Shown here: one piece after another, positions 36,652-44,735 of the stretch | Position numbering within the stretch: the first letter of the stretch is position 1 | How the letters are laid out: the number at the start of each line of letters is the position of its first letter | Assembly (NCBI RefSeq): GCF_038446665.1 | Contig: NZ_CP151802.1 | Location: 310,001-374,000 of the forward strand | DNA: 64,000 nt | DNA from: Lysobacter sp. FW306-1B-D06B | Lineage (GTDB): Bacteria; Pseudomonadota; Gammaproteobacteria; Xanthomonadales; Xanthomonadaceae | Direction: 5' to 3' | Translations under genes and position numbers: made by a program | Notes under the pieces: model-generated | Told to the model about the DNA's origin: nothing | Database searches by the model: none | What the model saw: only the letters and a program-made list of their open reading frames with translations

Positions 36652-37671
36652 TTAGTGGTACGTGAAAACGAACGTGGCCATCGCGTTTGCAACGCCCGGC
36701 GTGACCGGTCCGGTCTGGACGTAACGAGCCGCCATCGGGAACGAGTACGAGCCATTCTGGATGGTGCCCAGCGCGATGCTGTTGGGTTTGTCCAATCCAT
36801 TGGTGGGCGCCGTACCGAACGTGACAGGCGTGCCACCCTTCAACAGCTGCACCTTGACGCCGGTGGCGGTGGATGCGGAAGTGAGCGTCAGCCTGTCCGT
36901 CGTGTTCGTCGTATTCGTTGCGTCAGTGAACGTGACGGACATCTGCTGCGTTTTGTTGGCGGGGACACCACCGGAACACCCTACGTCCATCGTGAAGGGC
37001 ACCGCATTCGAGTACCCGTCGTCCGTAATCGAGCTGGCCTCGATCCGGCCCATATTCACCACTTTGTCCGCTACGGTCGGCGCGCAAGTAGGCACACTCG
37101 GGGTAACGTGAACTTCGCCGCTCCAGACTAGGCTGAGAAATTGTGATCCCCCTGGGATGCTGAAGTAACCTGCAAACTCACCACTCATGGATCCCGATGA
37201 AATCGGTCCAGTCTTGACCAGCTCGACCGTGATCATGCACCCCGGCGACAACTGCGTCCCGCCACTCATAAGGGTCGCAGGCCACCACCCTAGGGGGGCG
37301 CAAATGGGATGTTTGATAGCAAGGCCCACGCCGGGGATGCTGCTTGGGTACACCGGACGACCTTTCAGCATGATGGGCGCCGGTGCCGTCGTCCCGCGAC
37401 TTACGTCCCCAGCTTTCCCCGGAAAAAAAAAACGCGTAGCTGTTGGATTAGTACTATTCTCGACGGCGGCCTGAGGCTGTTGAGTGGATGCGAAGGTGTC
37501 ACCCTCGTCGATCGCGTCTGGATCAAATTGACCGGAATCGAACGCCGGGAACCTGATTCTATACATCTGTCCGTCCGTGCTCATCGGGAACGTGCAGTCA
37601 CCAGCCGCCTTGGCATGCTGTGGGACCCACAGCGCCATCGCGAGGCCGAGGGTGGCGATCATCTTGAACAT
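36652..37671 (-). CDS. Fimbrial tip adhesin-like protein with homopolymer tract (first of two)
   Basis: A 339-residue protein with a signal peptide (about 1-23, ending HAKA). The N-terminal domain (to about 190) has Cys residues and a C-terminal pilin domain follows (about 200-339, with Cys pair PTCAPT and VGCSGG, ending ATFVFTYH). The layout is that of a two-domain tip adhesin of chaperone-usher fimbriae, exported in the periplasm by the chaperone and assembled by the usher encoded just upstream. Codons 80-83 are CGT TTT TTT TTT, a run of ten T on the coding strand (37423-37432 on the plus strand). Gain or loss of one base would end translation early. ATG 37671 directly precedes the signal peptide. 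It begins 70 bases after the usher gene. Confidence 0.82.
   Translation of the reverse strand: MFKMIATLGLAMALWVPQHAKAAGDCTFPMSTDGQMYRIRFPAFDSGQFDPDAIDEGDTFASTQQPQAAVENSTNPTATRFFFPGKAGDVSRGTTAPAPIMLKGRPVYPSSIPGVGLAIKHPICAPLGWWPATLMSGGTQLSPGCMITVELVKTGPISSGSMSGEFAGYFSIPGGSQFLSLVWSGEVHVTPSVPTCAPTVADKVVNMGRIEASSITDDGYSNAVPFTMDVGCSGGVPANKTQQMSVTFTDATNTTNTTDRLTLTSASTATGVKVQLLKGGTPVTFGTAPTNGLDKPNSIALGTIQNGSYSFPMAARYVQTGPVTPGVANAMATFVFTYH
37423..37432 (-). repeat. Ten-base homopolymer in the adhesin reading frame
   Basis: Ten A on the plus strand (ten T in the mRNA-like strand) inside the first adhesin gene, at about a quarter of its length. By eye this is the longest mononucleotide run in the window and it is conspicuous in GC-rich DNA. 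It is a candidate slipped-strand switch. Confidence 0.9.
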
Positions 37672-37741
37672 GGTGACACTCCGGGTACCGGCTTGAGCCG
37701 GCACCACGATTGGGTTGTACTCGATGGCTGCGGTGGATGCG

Positions 37742-40339
37742 TCAGCGCGCATGGCACACGCCGTTGCTGATCTGGGCGATGCCGTTGGCGCTCTTCGTGG
37801 CGGCCGATGCGTTCCAGTCGATCGTGCACTGGCCGTTGCCGTTCCACATCACCGACAGCGCAACGCTGTTCTCGTCTGGCAGTCGAACGAATGCCTGACC
37901 GCCCTGACCCACGTAGCCGACCACGTTGCCGGCGCTGTCGCGCACCTCGGCTCCGAACGGAAGCGGGTTGCCGTTATCCTGCTGCGCCTGGATGAGGTAG
38001 GTGGCACCGCTGGTCGTCTCGAACGTGATCGGCACCACGGCGCCGGCACGCGGCGCGACTTCGTAGCGGGACTCGCCGAGTTCCACGTCCATCGACATGC
38101 CAGCGGGATCCAGGGACACGTCGTTCATGCGGTACGGCATCAGGCTGTTCACGATGCCGTAGCCACGACCGTCGATCTTGCTGATGCCGTCGTTGAGACG
38201 CGCGCCCTTTGCACCCTTCGCCTGGACAACGCCGATGGTGTCGCCCAGGGACTGCGCCAGCGTGATACCGCCACGGTGGATGACGAGGCCGCCGGACGCG
38301 TTGACCGAGGCCGAGTTGTAGCCGCTGCCCTGGGTGTAGGACGCGCCCAGGATGTTGTACGGCGTGCGCCAGCCGACATTCGCACCGACGCTGTCGGTGT
38401 TGTTGTCGTTGAAGTTGCCGTTGACACCGTAGTTGAACTGGCTGCGATCGCCCGCCGACCCGCTGACCCGGGCCTGCACGCCGTTGCCATCGCGTCCATG
38501 GGAGCCCGCCACGCTCAACATGGGCGTGTGGCTCGTGCGGCCGCTGCCGCCCAGCGGCACGGACAGCGTGAAGTAGTAGCTGTTGTCGTAGTCGCCACCG
38601 GCCACGCGCGCCCGGTTGGCAGACACGCCATAGGTGAGGTTGCGGTAGCGGTTGTTCCAGCCGAGCTGGTAGCTGGTGTCGACCGAACGATCGGCGTCCC
38701 AGTAATCGTTGCGCGAACCGGAGACGTACAACGAACCGGCGCGGTCGCCCAAGCGCTGGCTGAGCATGATGTCGAACTTGCTGCGCTGGCGGCCGGCGCC
38801 TTCCATCACGCCACCGGCCAGTGCCCCCGTGCGCACGTCATCGTCGAGGCGCACTGCGTCGCCCAAGCTAAGGAAGCCCTCGGTCGAGTAGCGGTATGCC
38901 GCCAGGGTGAAGTTGGTGCTGGTGGAGGGAACGGCCTTGCTGTACGTGACGCGGGCGCTGTAGCCGCTCTGGTCGCCGCCGTTGCCGCTGAAGCGGGTGC
39001 GCGCACCGGTGATGTCGGCCGCGAAGGCACCGACGGGGGTGCTGACCGCGGCACCGATCAAGGCGGCGCGGTACAGGTCGTTGCCGGCCGCCTGGACACC
39101 GGCGTACGCCGTCAGCGCGTTGTTGATGCCACGCTGGTAGGTGCCCTCGACGAAGATCGGCGCATCTTTGACCAGCCCTTGGTCACGCACTTCGCCCGCC
39201 GTGGCGGAGAAGCGTGAGGTGCCCGCGCGCAGGAGCTGCGGCACGGCGGCATAGGGCACGGTGAAGGTCTGAACGCGGCCGTCGGCCTCGCGCACCGTGA
39301 CCTCCAGATCGCCGCCGTAGCCGACGGCGCTGAGGTCATTGACCTCGAACGCGCCCGGCGCTACGGTCGTCTGGTACAGCACGAAGCCGGCCTGACGCAC
39401 CTCGACGGTGGCGTTGGTTTCCGCGGTGCCGCGAATGATGGGAGCGTAGGTGCGCTGCGAGTCCGGCAGCATGCGCTCGTCGCTGGCCAACTGCACACCG
39501 CGGAAGCCGACGGAGTCGAACAGCTGACCCGTGGTGAACGTGTCGCCCACAGTCAGCTGCGCCTTCAGGCGGTCGACGTCGTGCTGAGCGTAGGTGCGGA
39601 TGCTCTGGAAGTCCGAGTTGCCGTCACGGTTCCACTGGTAGCTCGACTGATTCCGGATACGCCAGCCGCCGAGGTTCAAGCCCGCGTCCAGACCGAGGTA
39701 GCCCGACAGGTTGCTGTCATGGCCATTGCGTTGCGATTGATTGCCGCTGGCGGTATAGCCAAGCGTGAACGCATTGACGCCGCGGTCCCACAGACTCGGA
39801 TCCACCCAGCCGCGTGGATCGTGACTCATCGAAATTTGAGGCACGCTGACGCGCAGGCTCAGATCACCCGCATCGGCGTAGACGGTGGCACCGGGAACAA
39901 GCGCGGGGAGATCGAGGCAGTCGCCGTCCAGATTCGCGCCTTCGGCCTCCAGCTTGCCGACATTGACGCCCATCGTGGTGAGCAGCGTGCGGGTAAAGCA
40001 GGCTTTGGTGTCGCTGCCGTCGTCACGGAATGTGACGGTCTCGCGCGAGAGAAGATACTCGTTGACGTAGAGGTCAACGCGCTGCGCACCCGTGGGCATC
40101 GGATTGCCGCGCTCGAAACGGCTCAAGTCGGCGGCGGCGGCGGTCGCACCACCGAGGAAGCCCGCGTTGAATTCGACCTGTGCGGGACCCGGCTCCGGCG
40201 AAGGATTGGGCGAAGGATCCGGCGCTGCCACCGCCGCGAACGGAGCCATTGCGGCGAGGATGCACACACCGATGCGCTTGCGACGCAGCCCATAAGCAGC
40301 GGCTTGATCCTGAAGAGTTTCGAGCGAGGCAGTGAACAT
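37742..40339 (-). CDS. Fimbrial outer-membrane usher (FimD/PapC family)
   Basis: An 865-residue outer-membrane assembly platform: signal peptide (about 1-38), a Pro-rich linker, an N-terminal chaperone-binding domain (about 50-190, starting VEFNAGFLGG), a 24-strand beta-barrel with an internal plug, and C-terminal domains (PFGAEVRDSAGNVVGYVGQGGQAFV). Family motifs such as RGINNALTAYAGVQ and GAPFEVNDL-like APGAFEVNDLSAVGYGGDLEV are clear. It secretes and polymerises subunits handed over by the chaperone. Length is normal for the family. Two Cys near the C terminus (GQCTIDW, GVCHAR) form the usual pair. Confidence 0.94.
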   Translation of the reverse strand: MFTASLETLQDQAAAYGLRRKRIGVCILAAMAPFAAVAAPDPSPNPSPEPGPAQVEFNAGFLGGATAAAADLSRFERGNPMPTGAQRVDLYVNEYLLSRETVTFRDDGSDTKACFTRTLLTTMGVNVGKLEAEGANLDGDCLDLPALVPGATVYADAGDLSLRVSVPQISMSHDPRGWVDPSLWDRGVNAFTLGYTASGNQSQRNGHDSNLSGYLGLDAGLNLGGWRIRNQSSYQWNRDGNSDFQSIRTYAQHDVDRLKAQLTVGDTFTTGQLFDSVGFRGVQLASDERMLPDSQRTYAPIIRGTAETNATVEVRQAGFVLYQTTVAPGAFEVNDLSAVGYGGDLEVTVREADGRVQTFTVPYAAVPQLLRAGTSRFSATAGEVRDQGLVKDAPIFVEGTYQRGINNALTAYAGVQAAGNDLYRAALIGAAVSTPVGAFAADITGARTRFSGNGGDQSGYSARVTYSKAVPSTSTNFTLAAYRYSTEGFLSLGDAVRLDDDVRTGALAGGVMEGAGRQRSKFDIMLSQRLGDRAGSLYVSGSRNDYWDADRSVDTSYQLGWNNRYRNLTYGVSANRARVAGGDYDNSYYFTLSVPLGGSGRTSHTPMLSVAGSHGRDGNGVQARVSGSAGDRSQFNYGVNGNFNDNNTDSVGANVGWRTPYNILGASYTQGSGYNSASVNASGGLVIHRGGITLAQSLGDTIGVVQAKGAKGARLNDGISKIDGRGYGIVNSLMPYRMNDVSLDPAGMSMDVELGESRYEVAPRAGAVVPITFETTSGATYLIQAQQDNGNPLPFGAEVRDSAGNVVGYVGQGGQAFVRLPDENSVALSVMWNGNGQCTIDWNASAATKSANGIAQISNGVCHAR

Positions 40340-40468
40340 GGCGTTACCTGGCGGGGATTGGGCCCGCGCAATAGCGGCAGGCCAGGAATTCGGGACAAAC
40401 CTTTCCTAGCCCCTCGTGGAGGGACTGGGGATGTTCGGGTGGGGAACTAGTTGCGAAGTGCGCCTGGC

Positions 40469-41200
40469 TCAGCGCGTGTAGGCGGCCTCGTGCTCAACCG
40501 TCGCGCCGTAGTCATTGATGTAATGGAAAACAATGCGGCCGCTATCTGCGCCATTTTCCAGCGGGAAGGTCTGACGACCCATAGCCGGGCACATGCCGCC
40601 GTTGTCGCCGACCTTCGTTGGATCCTTGGCGTCCTTGAGGCGGACATACGTCATGGACACGTTGTACGGCGTTGCATTCGTGCACTCGACGGCGAGCTTG
40701 TCTCCCTGACGCACCATGCGCCAGCCAAGCTGATCGACCGATGCTTCGGGGCTACCCTGCAACGTCGTCGGGCGATAGAAAATCTTGATGCGCGTGCGCA
40801 CCGCAAACTGCAAGTAATTGCTGTCTTGGTCAGCCTTCGGGGCCGGCGGAATCTCGAGCACGTTCAGGTAGAACACGGACTCGCGGTCCTGCGGAAGCTG
40901 GGCACCGGTGAACATCAGGCGCAGTGCTTGGCCCTTGCCCGGATCGATGCGCGAAATGGGAGGCGTGATGAGGAACGGAGCCTTGCTGGTCTCAGGCGAT
41001 TCCTCCGGGTTGCCGCTGTCCGTCCATGACTGGATCAGGCGTGGCACGTCGCCCTTGTTCGTCACCTGGACCGTGACTTCACGGTGGGAGGCCGGATAGA
41101 TGACTCGCGTGCCCACAATCTGGATGCCGGCATGCGCGGCGGAAAGACCACCGACCAGGGTCAGGACCAGCGCGGACAGCGTGCGTGAAAGGGTTTTCAT
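40469..41200 (-). CDS. Periplasmic fimbrial chaperone (PapD family)
   Basis: A 243-residue periplasmic protein with signal peptide (about 1-24) and two immunoglobulin-like domains. It shows the subunit-binding strand region (RVIYPASHREVTVQVTN), the conserved proline-rich turn TPPISRIDPGKGQALRL and the RIKIFYRP signature that contains the conserved basic residue for anchoring the pilin C terminus. Late Cys residues (VECTNAT, GMCPAMG) could form a disulfide. It delivers pilin and adhesin subunits to the usher, whose gene follows 129 bases downstream. Confidence 0.94.
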   Translation of the reverse strand: MKTLSRTLSALVLTLVGGLSAAHAGIQIVGTRVIYPASHREVTVQVTNKGDVPRLIQSWTDSGNPEESPETSKAPFLITPPISRIDPGKGQALRLMFTGAQLPQDRESVFYLNVLEIPPAPKADQDSNYLQFAVRTRIKIFYRPTTLQGSPEASVDQLGWRMVRQGDKLAVECTNATPYNVSMTYVRLKDAKDPTKVGDNGGMCPAMGRQTFPLENGADSGRIVFHYINDYGATVEHEAAYTR

Positions 41201-41289
41201 GGCAACTCCGATGAAGCGGACCTTCGAATCCAGTACAAGTAATGGTGTGGCCGGCTAAGCCGGCCACACCTTTGCAACGCTTGAAGCGA

Positions 41290-41850
41290 TTACTGGTACG
41301 ACAGCACGTACGTGGCCTGCGCCTTGACCTTGCCCGGCTGGGCGGCGGCGGTGGCGAAGTACTGCGCCGAGTACTGCAGCTTGGCCTGGCCGCTCACGAA
41401 CGGGGCGGTGCTGGTGTTCGCGCCCGTGTACAGGTTGATCGCCGTGGAGGCCTGGTTCAGCAGCTGGACCTGCACCATGGCCGGGCCGGTGGCATCGATG
41501 TTCTTGAGGTTGCCCGTGGCCGAGTCGATCTTGGTGGCGTCGTACTGGAACCACAGCTTGGCGAGCTTGCTGGTATCGCACACGTCACCGGCGTTGCCGC
41601 CGACGTTCACGGTGAAGCCCTTGGCACCGGCGACGGAGTTGGCGGCCGGCAGGCGGTCCTTGTGAACCGGGGCCAGGTCGACGGTGAAGTCGGCGCCGCC
41701 GCTGGTGTTTTCGCCGCCGCTCACGGTGCAGGTGCCATCAAGGACTTCGCCGTTGATGGTGATGGTGCCGCCCGAAGCAGCGAAAGCGGACGGAGCTGCG
41801 ACGACGCCGAGGACGGCAACCATAGCGGAGGAGAGGAGGATCTTCTTCAT
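41290..41850 (-). CDS. Major fimbrial pilin (type 1 / F17-like)
   Basis: A 186-residue subunit with a clean signal peptide (about 1-24, ending AFA). The mature part starts with the short donor strand (GTITINGEVLDGTC), has the pilin Cys pair (GTCTVSG and GDVCDTS) and ends with the alternating strand QATYVLSYQ with the penultimate-type Tyr. Length and layout match the major subunits of Stenotrophomonas-type SMF-1 and F17-like fimbriae. AGGA lies seven bases before the ATG. It is the first gene of the operon and has 89 bases to the chaperone gene, where a partial processing or termination site could keep pilin in excess; none was obvious. Confidence 0.92.
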   Translation of the reverse strand: MKKILLSSAMVAVLGVVAAPSAFAASGGTITINGEVLDGTCTVSGGENTSGGADFTVDLAPVHKDRLPAANSVAGAKGFTVNVGGNAGDVCDTSKLAKLWFQYDATKIDSATGNLKNIDATGPAMVQVQLLNQASTAINLYTGANTSTAPFVSGQAKLQYSAQYFATAAAQPGKVKAQATYVLSYQ

Positions 41851-42338
41851 TGCAATTTCCTATGCGTTACTGATGGGTGGGTAGGCCGCAGAGGTAGTTC
41901 TTGCCGTGATTGGCTTGCCCTAGCGACAGGGCGTATCTTGGCCACCAGGCTGACTGGGACCCATCGGACAGTTCCTAAAAATTGCGTAAAGCGGATCTCG
42001 CTTTTGAGTAAAGTTCCAATCGGATGCGGACAGCCGACTCAGCCTGGCTGAGTTCCTCGCCAGCGACGGAGCGTGATTCGTCGCCCGTCGCGCGCGAATC
42101 TGAAATTCCTACCGTGGGTTCGCTGTCTGGCACAAGGGCTTGGGGTGCACCCGGGAAACTCACACGCTCGTCACGTCTTCACAGTAGACGGGTTGATCGC
42201 CACAGACGTCCCGCGTCGATTCGCGCGTGGTCCGCCCCAAGGCGAGAGCGTTTACATTCAGATCATTCTGATGGCAGCCCATCGGCCGCGGAACTTAGTG
42301 TGGACCGACAGGCGCTGACCGCAAAAAGAAGGTATCCC
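41851..42338. other. Divergent control region between fimbrial operon and BvgS-like kinase
   Basis: 488 bases without a credible gene. They contain the upstream regions of both divergent units. On the pilin side are an AT-rich patch (CCTAAAAATTGCGTAAAG near 41973-41990) and the dyad AGCGGATCTCGCT (41991-42003). On the kinase side AAGAAGG precedes the ATG. This is the most likely place for a regulator of the fimbriae to bind. Confidence 0.45.
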
Positions 42339-44711
42339 ATGGGCTCTCGCACGCGGTTGCGTATCGTCCTCTCGATGTTCCGGACCCTTCTCATCCTGTG
42401 CATGCTGATGTGCGGTGCTGTCGGCGCGCAGGCGCGCGCGCCCGGCTCGGTGGCCCTTGCACCTTCGGAAGTCGCGTGGCGCCAGGCGCATCCGGTCATA
42501 CAGGTCGGCGTGTATGCGGGCGATTTCGTGCCGTTCGAAACCTGGCGCGGCGGGCAACCGGAAGGACTGGGCGTCGACTACGCGCGCCTGCTCGCGGGCC
42601 GCGCGGGATTGCAACTGGAGTTCCGCCCGTACAACGACTGGGTGTCGGTCGCGCTGGGTGGATCGAATGAGTCGATGCCGTACGACATGCTGCTCACGCA
42701 GCCGGTCATCCCGCAGCGGCTGGACCGCTTCCACATGCTGCGACCCTTCGTGCTGGGCCAGCAGGTGGTGCTGGTGGCGCGCAAGGGCGACCTGCAGATC
42801 CGCGGCGCGGGTGATCTCAACACGGCGCGCGTCGTCCTGGAACGCAAGTTTCAGGTCGTCTCGCGCGTAGTACATGACGAGTTTCCAGGCGCGACGCTTG
42901 TCTACGCCGAAGACGGCGCGCAAGCGCTGGACATGCTCACCCGCGGCGAGGCCGATGCCTACGTCGGCGTCACCGCCGCGCGCACGCGGACGCTGGTGCA
43001 GCAGCGCCAGACGGACGATGTGTCGATACTTGGCCCGTTCGGTCTGCCGACGTTTGAGTTCGCCCCGGCGGTACGGCGCGATCTCAATGAGTTGACCAGC
43101 ATCCTGCGCAAGGCCGAAGCCACCATCACCGAGCGCGAGCTTGTGCAGCTGCGCGCACGCTGGGGCCTGGACGACCACGACAGGCTCCCGTTCGCGCACG
43201 CAGGCATCTCGGCTGCGGAGCGTCAGCGTCTGGCCGGACTGCCGGTGCTGCGAATCGGGTACGAGGTGGACCGCTATCCCTACAGCTTCATCAATCGCAA
43301 GGGCGCGTTCGACGGCATCGCGGCGGACTACATCAACATCCTGCAGAAGCAAACGGGGCTGCGCGTGCAACTGGTCCCGGCGCAGGACTGGGGCAGTCTT
43401 GAGCGGATGGTGCTGGCCCACGAGATCGATCTGATCGCGGCCGGCAGCAGCGAGGACATCGATTCGAGCGAGATGGGCTTCAGCCAGCCCTATGAGTATT
43501 TTCCCGAAGTCATCGTGGCGCGCATGCAGGGTCCGCCGATCGCCGGCCCTAAGGACCTGGTAGGGCGGACGGTGTCTGTGCGTGATGAGGCCGGCGTCCT
43601 GTCGCGCTTGCGCGCCATGCTCCCGCGCACGCGCCTGCTCGCGGTGGGCAGCAACGAAGCGGGGCTGACGAAAGTCGCGAACGGCGAGGCCGACGCTTAC
43701 GTGGGCACGTTGCCCGCCATCGACGCGCTGATCCGCAATCGCTACGCGGCCGAACTTCGCGTCGTCGGCCCAGCAGGAATGGACACCGAGCTCGCATTCG
43801 GTGTTCGCCGCGAACATGAGGCGCTACTGCCCGTGATCAATCGGGTGCTGGACGGCCTGGACGAAGGCGAGCGCCAGGCAATCCGGTCGCGCTGGCTCAC
43901 CACCGAATACGCCTACGGCGCACCGTGGGGCTGGGTGCTTCTCGCCGCCGCCGTGCTGCTGCTGGTGGTCGGCGCCATCGCCTTCGCCTACGTCCGGCTG
44001 CGGCGGGCCACAAACGCCAAGGCGAAGGCCGAGCACGAGCTGACGTTGCAGCTGGGATTCCAGCAGGCGTTGCTGGAATCCATTCCCTATGCCGTGCTCG
44101 TGAAGGACAGCGAGGGCCGCTACGTCGCCGTCAATCGCGCCTACGAGGAGATGTTCGGAAGACGTCGCGAGGAACTGATCGGCCACACGTTGATCGAGAC
44201 GCACCACCTGCCCGATGTCGACGCGAACGCGCTCATGGACGAGGACGCGGAGCTGTTGCGCGCGGGTGGGAGTACGCGTCGCGAGTACCAGATGCGTCTA
44301 TCGGCGACGGACGAGGCGCGCAGCCTGATCGTCTGGCGCCACCCCGTCATCACGTCCGACGGGCAGTCGCGTCTGCTCGGCACCATCGTCGACGTCAGCG
44401 ACATCCGTGCCGCCGAGGCCCGGGCACGCGCGTCCGAGCAACGCCTGAGCGACATCACCCAGGCGATACCCGGCCTGGTCTTCCGGCTTCGCGTCGAGGA
44501 GGACGGACGCCGCCGCTTCACGTACATGGCCGGCGATTCGCTCGGCATGGTCGGCATGTCCGCGCAGGAACTGCTTGCGGACGAGCCCCGGGTACTGGCC
44601 CGCGTGCACGCCGACGACCAGATGCTGGTGGTCCGCAACGTGGAGGCCGCCGCGACGACGTTGCAGCCAATGCCGCCTTTCGACCTGCGCTTCCACGTCG
44701 ACGGCGGCTGA
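42339..44711 (+). CDS. BvgS-like sensor kinase, N-terminal part, ended by an in-frame TGA
   Basis: 790 residues: signal peptide (about 1-30), two tandem periplasmic solute-binding (SBP_bac_3, Venus-flytrap) domains (about 45-275 and 300-525), a membrane segment (about 527-550) and one or two PAS domains (about 570-690 and 700-790). This is the sensor half of BvgS/EvgS-type hybrid kinases. The frame ends at TGA 44709-44711 inside the second PAS domain. Without this stop the same frame runs on through RWLRTEGGMPRR into the kinase, so the stop is most likely a nonsense change from TGG or CGA. The product alone has no kinase domain. ATG 42339 has AAGAAGG six bases upstream. It is divergent from the pilin gene. 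Confidence 0.88.
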   Translation: MGSRTRLRIVLSMFRTLLILCMLMCGAVGAQARAPGSVALAPSEVAWRQAHPVIQVGVYAGDFVPFETWRGGQPEGLGVDYARLLAGRAGLQLEFRPYNDWVSVALGGSNESMPYDMLLTQPVIPQRLDRFHMLRPFVLGQQVVLVARKGDLQIRGAGDLNTARVVLERKFQVVSRVVHDEFPGATLVYAEDGAQALDMLTRGEADAYVGVTAARTRTLVQQRQTDDVSILGPFGLPTFEFAPAVRRDLNELTSILRKAEATITERELVQLRARWGLDDHDRLPFAHAGISAAERQRLAGLPVLRIGYEVDRYPYSFINRKGAFDGIAADYINILQKQTGLRVQLVPAQDWGSLERMVLAHEIDLIAAGSSEDIDSSEMGFSQPYEYFPEVIVARMQGPPIAGPKDLVGRTVSVRDEAGVLSRLRAMLPRTRLLAVGSNEAGLTKVANGEADAYVGTLPAIDALIRNRYAAELRVVGPAGMDTELAFGVRREHEALLPVINRVLDGLDEGERQAIRSRWLTTEYAYGAPWGWVLLAAAVLLLVVGAIAFAYVRLRRATNAKAKAEHELTLQLGFQQALLESIPYAVLVKDSEGRYVAVNRAYEEMFGRRREELIGHTLIETHHLPDVDANALMDEDAELLRAGGSTRREYQMRLSATDEARSLIVWRHPVITSDGQSRLLGTIVDVSDIRAAEARARASEQRLSDITQAIPGLVFRLRVEEDGRRRFTYMAGDSLGMVGMSAQELLADEPRVLARVHADDQMLVVRNVEAAATTLQPMPPFDLRFHVDGG

Positions 44712-44735
44712 CGCTGGCTCCGCACCGAAGGCGGT

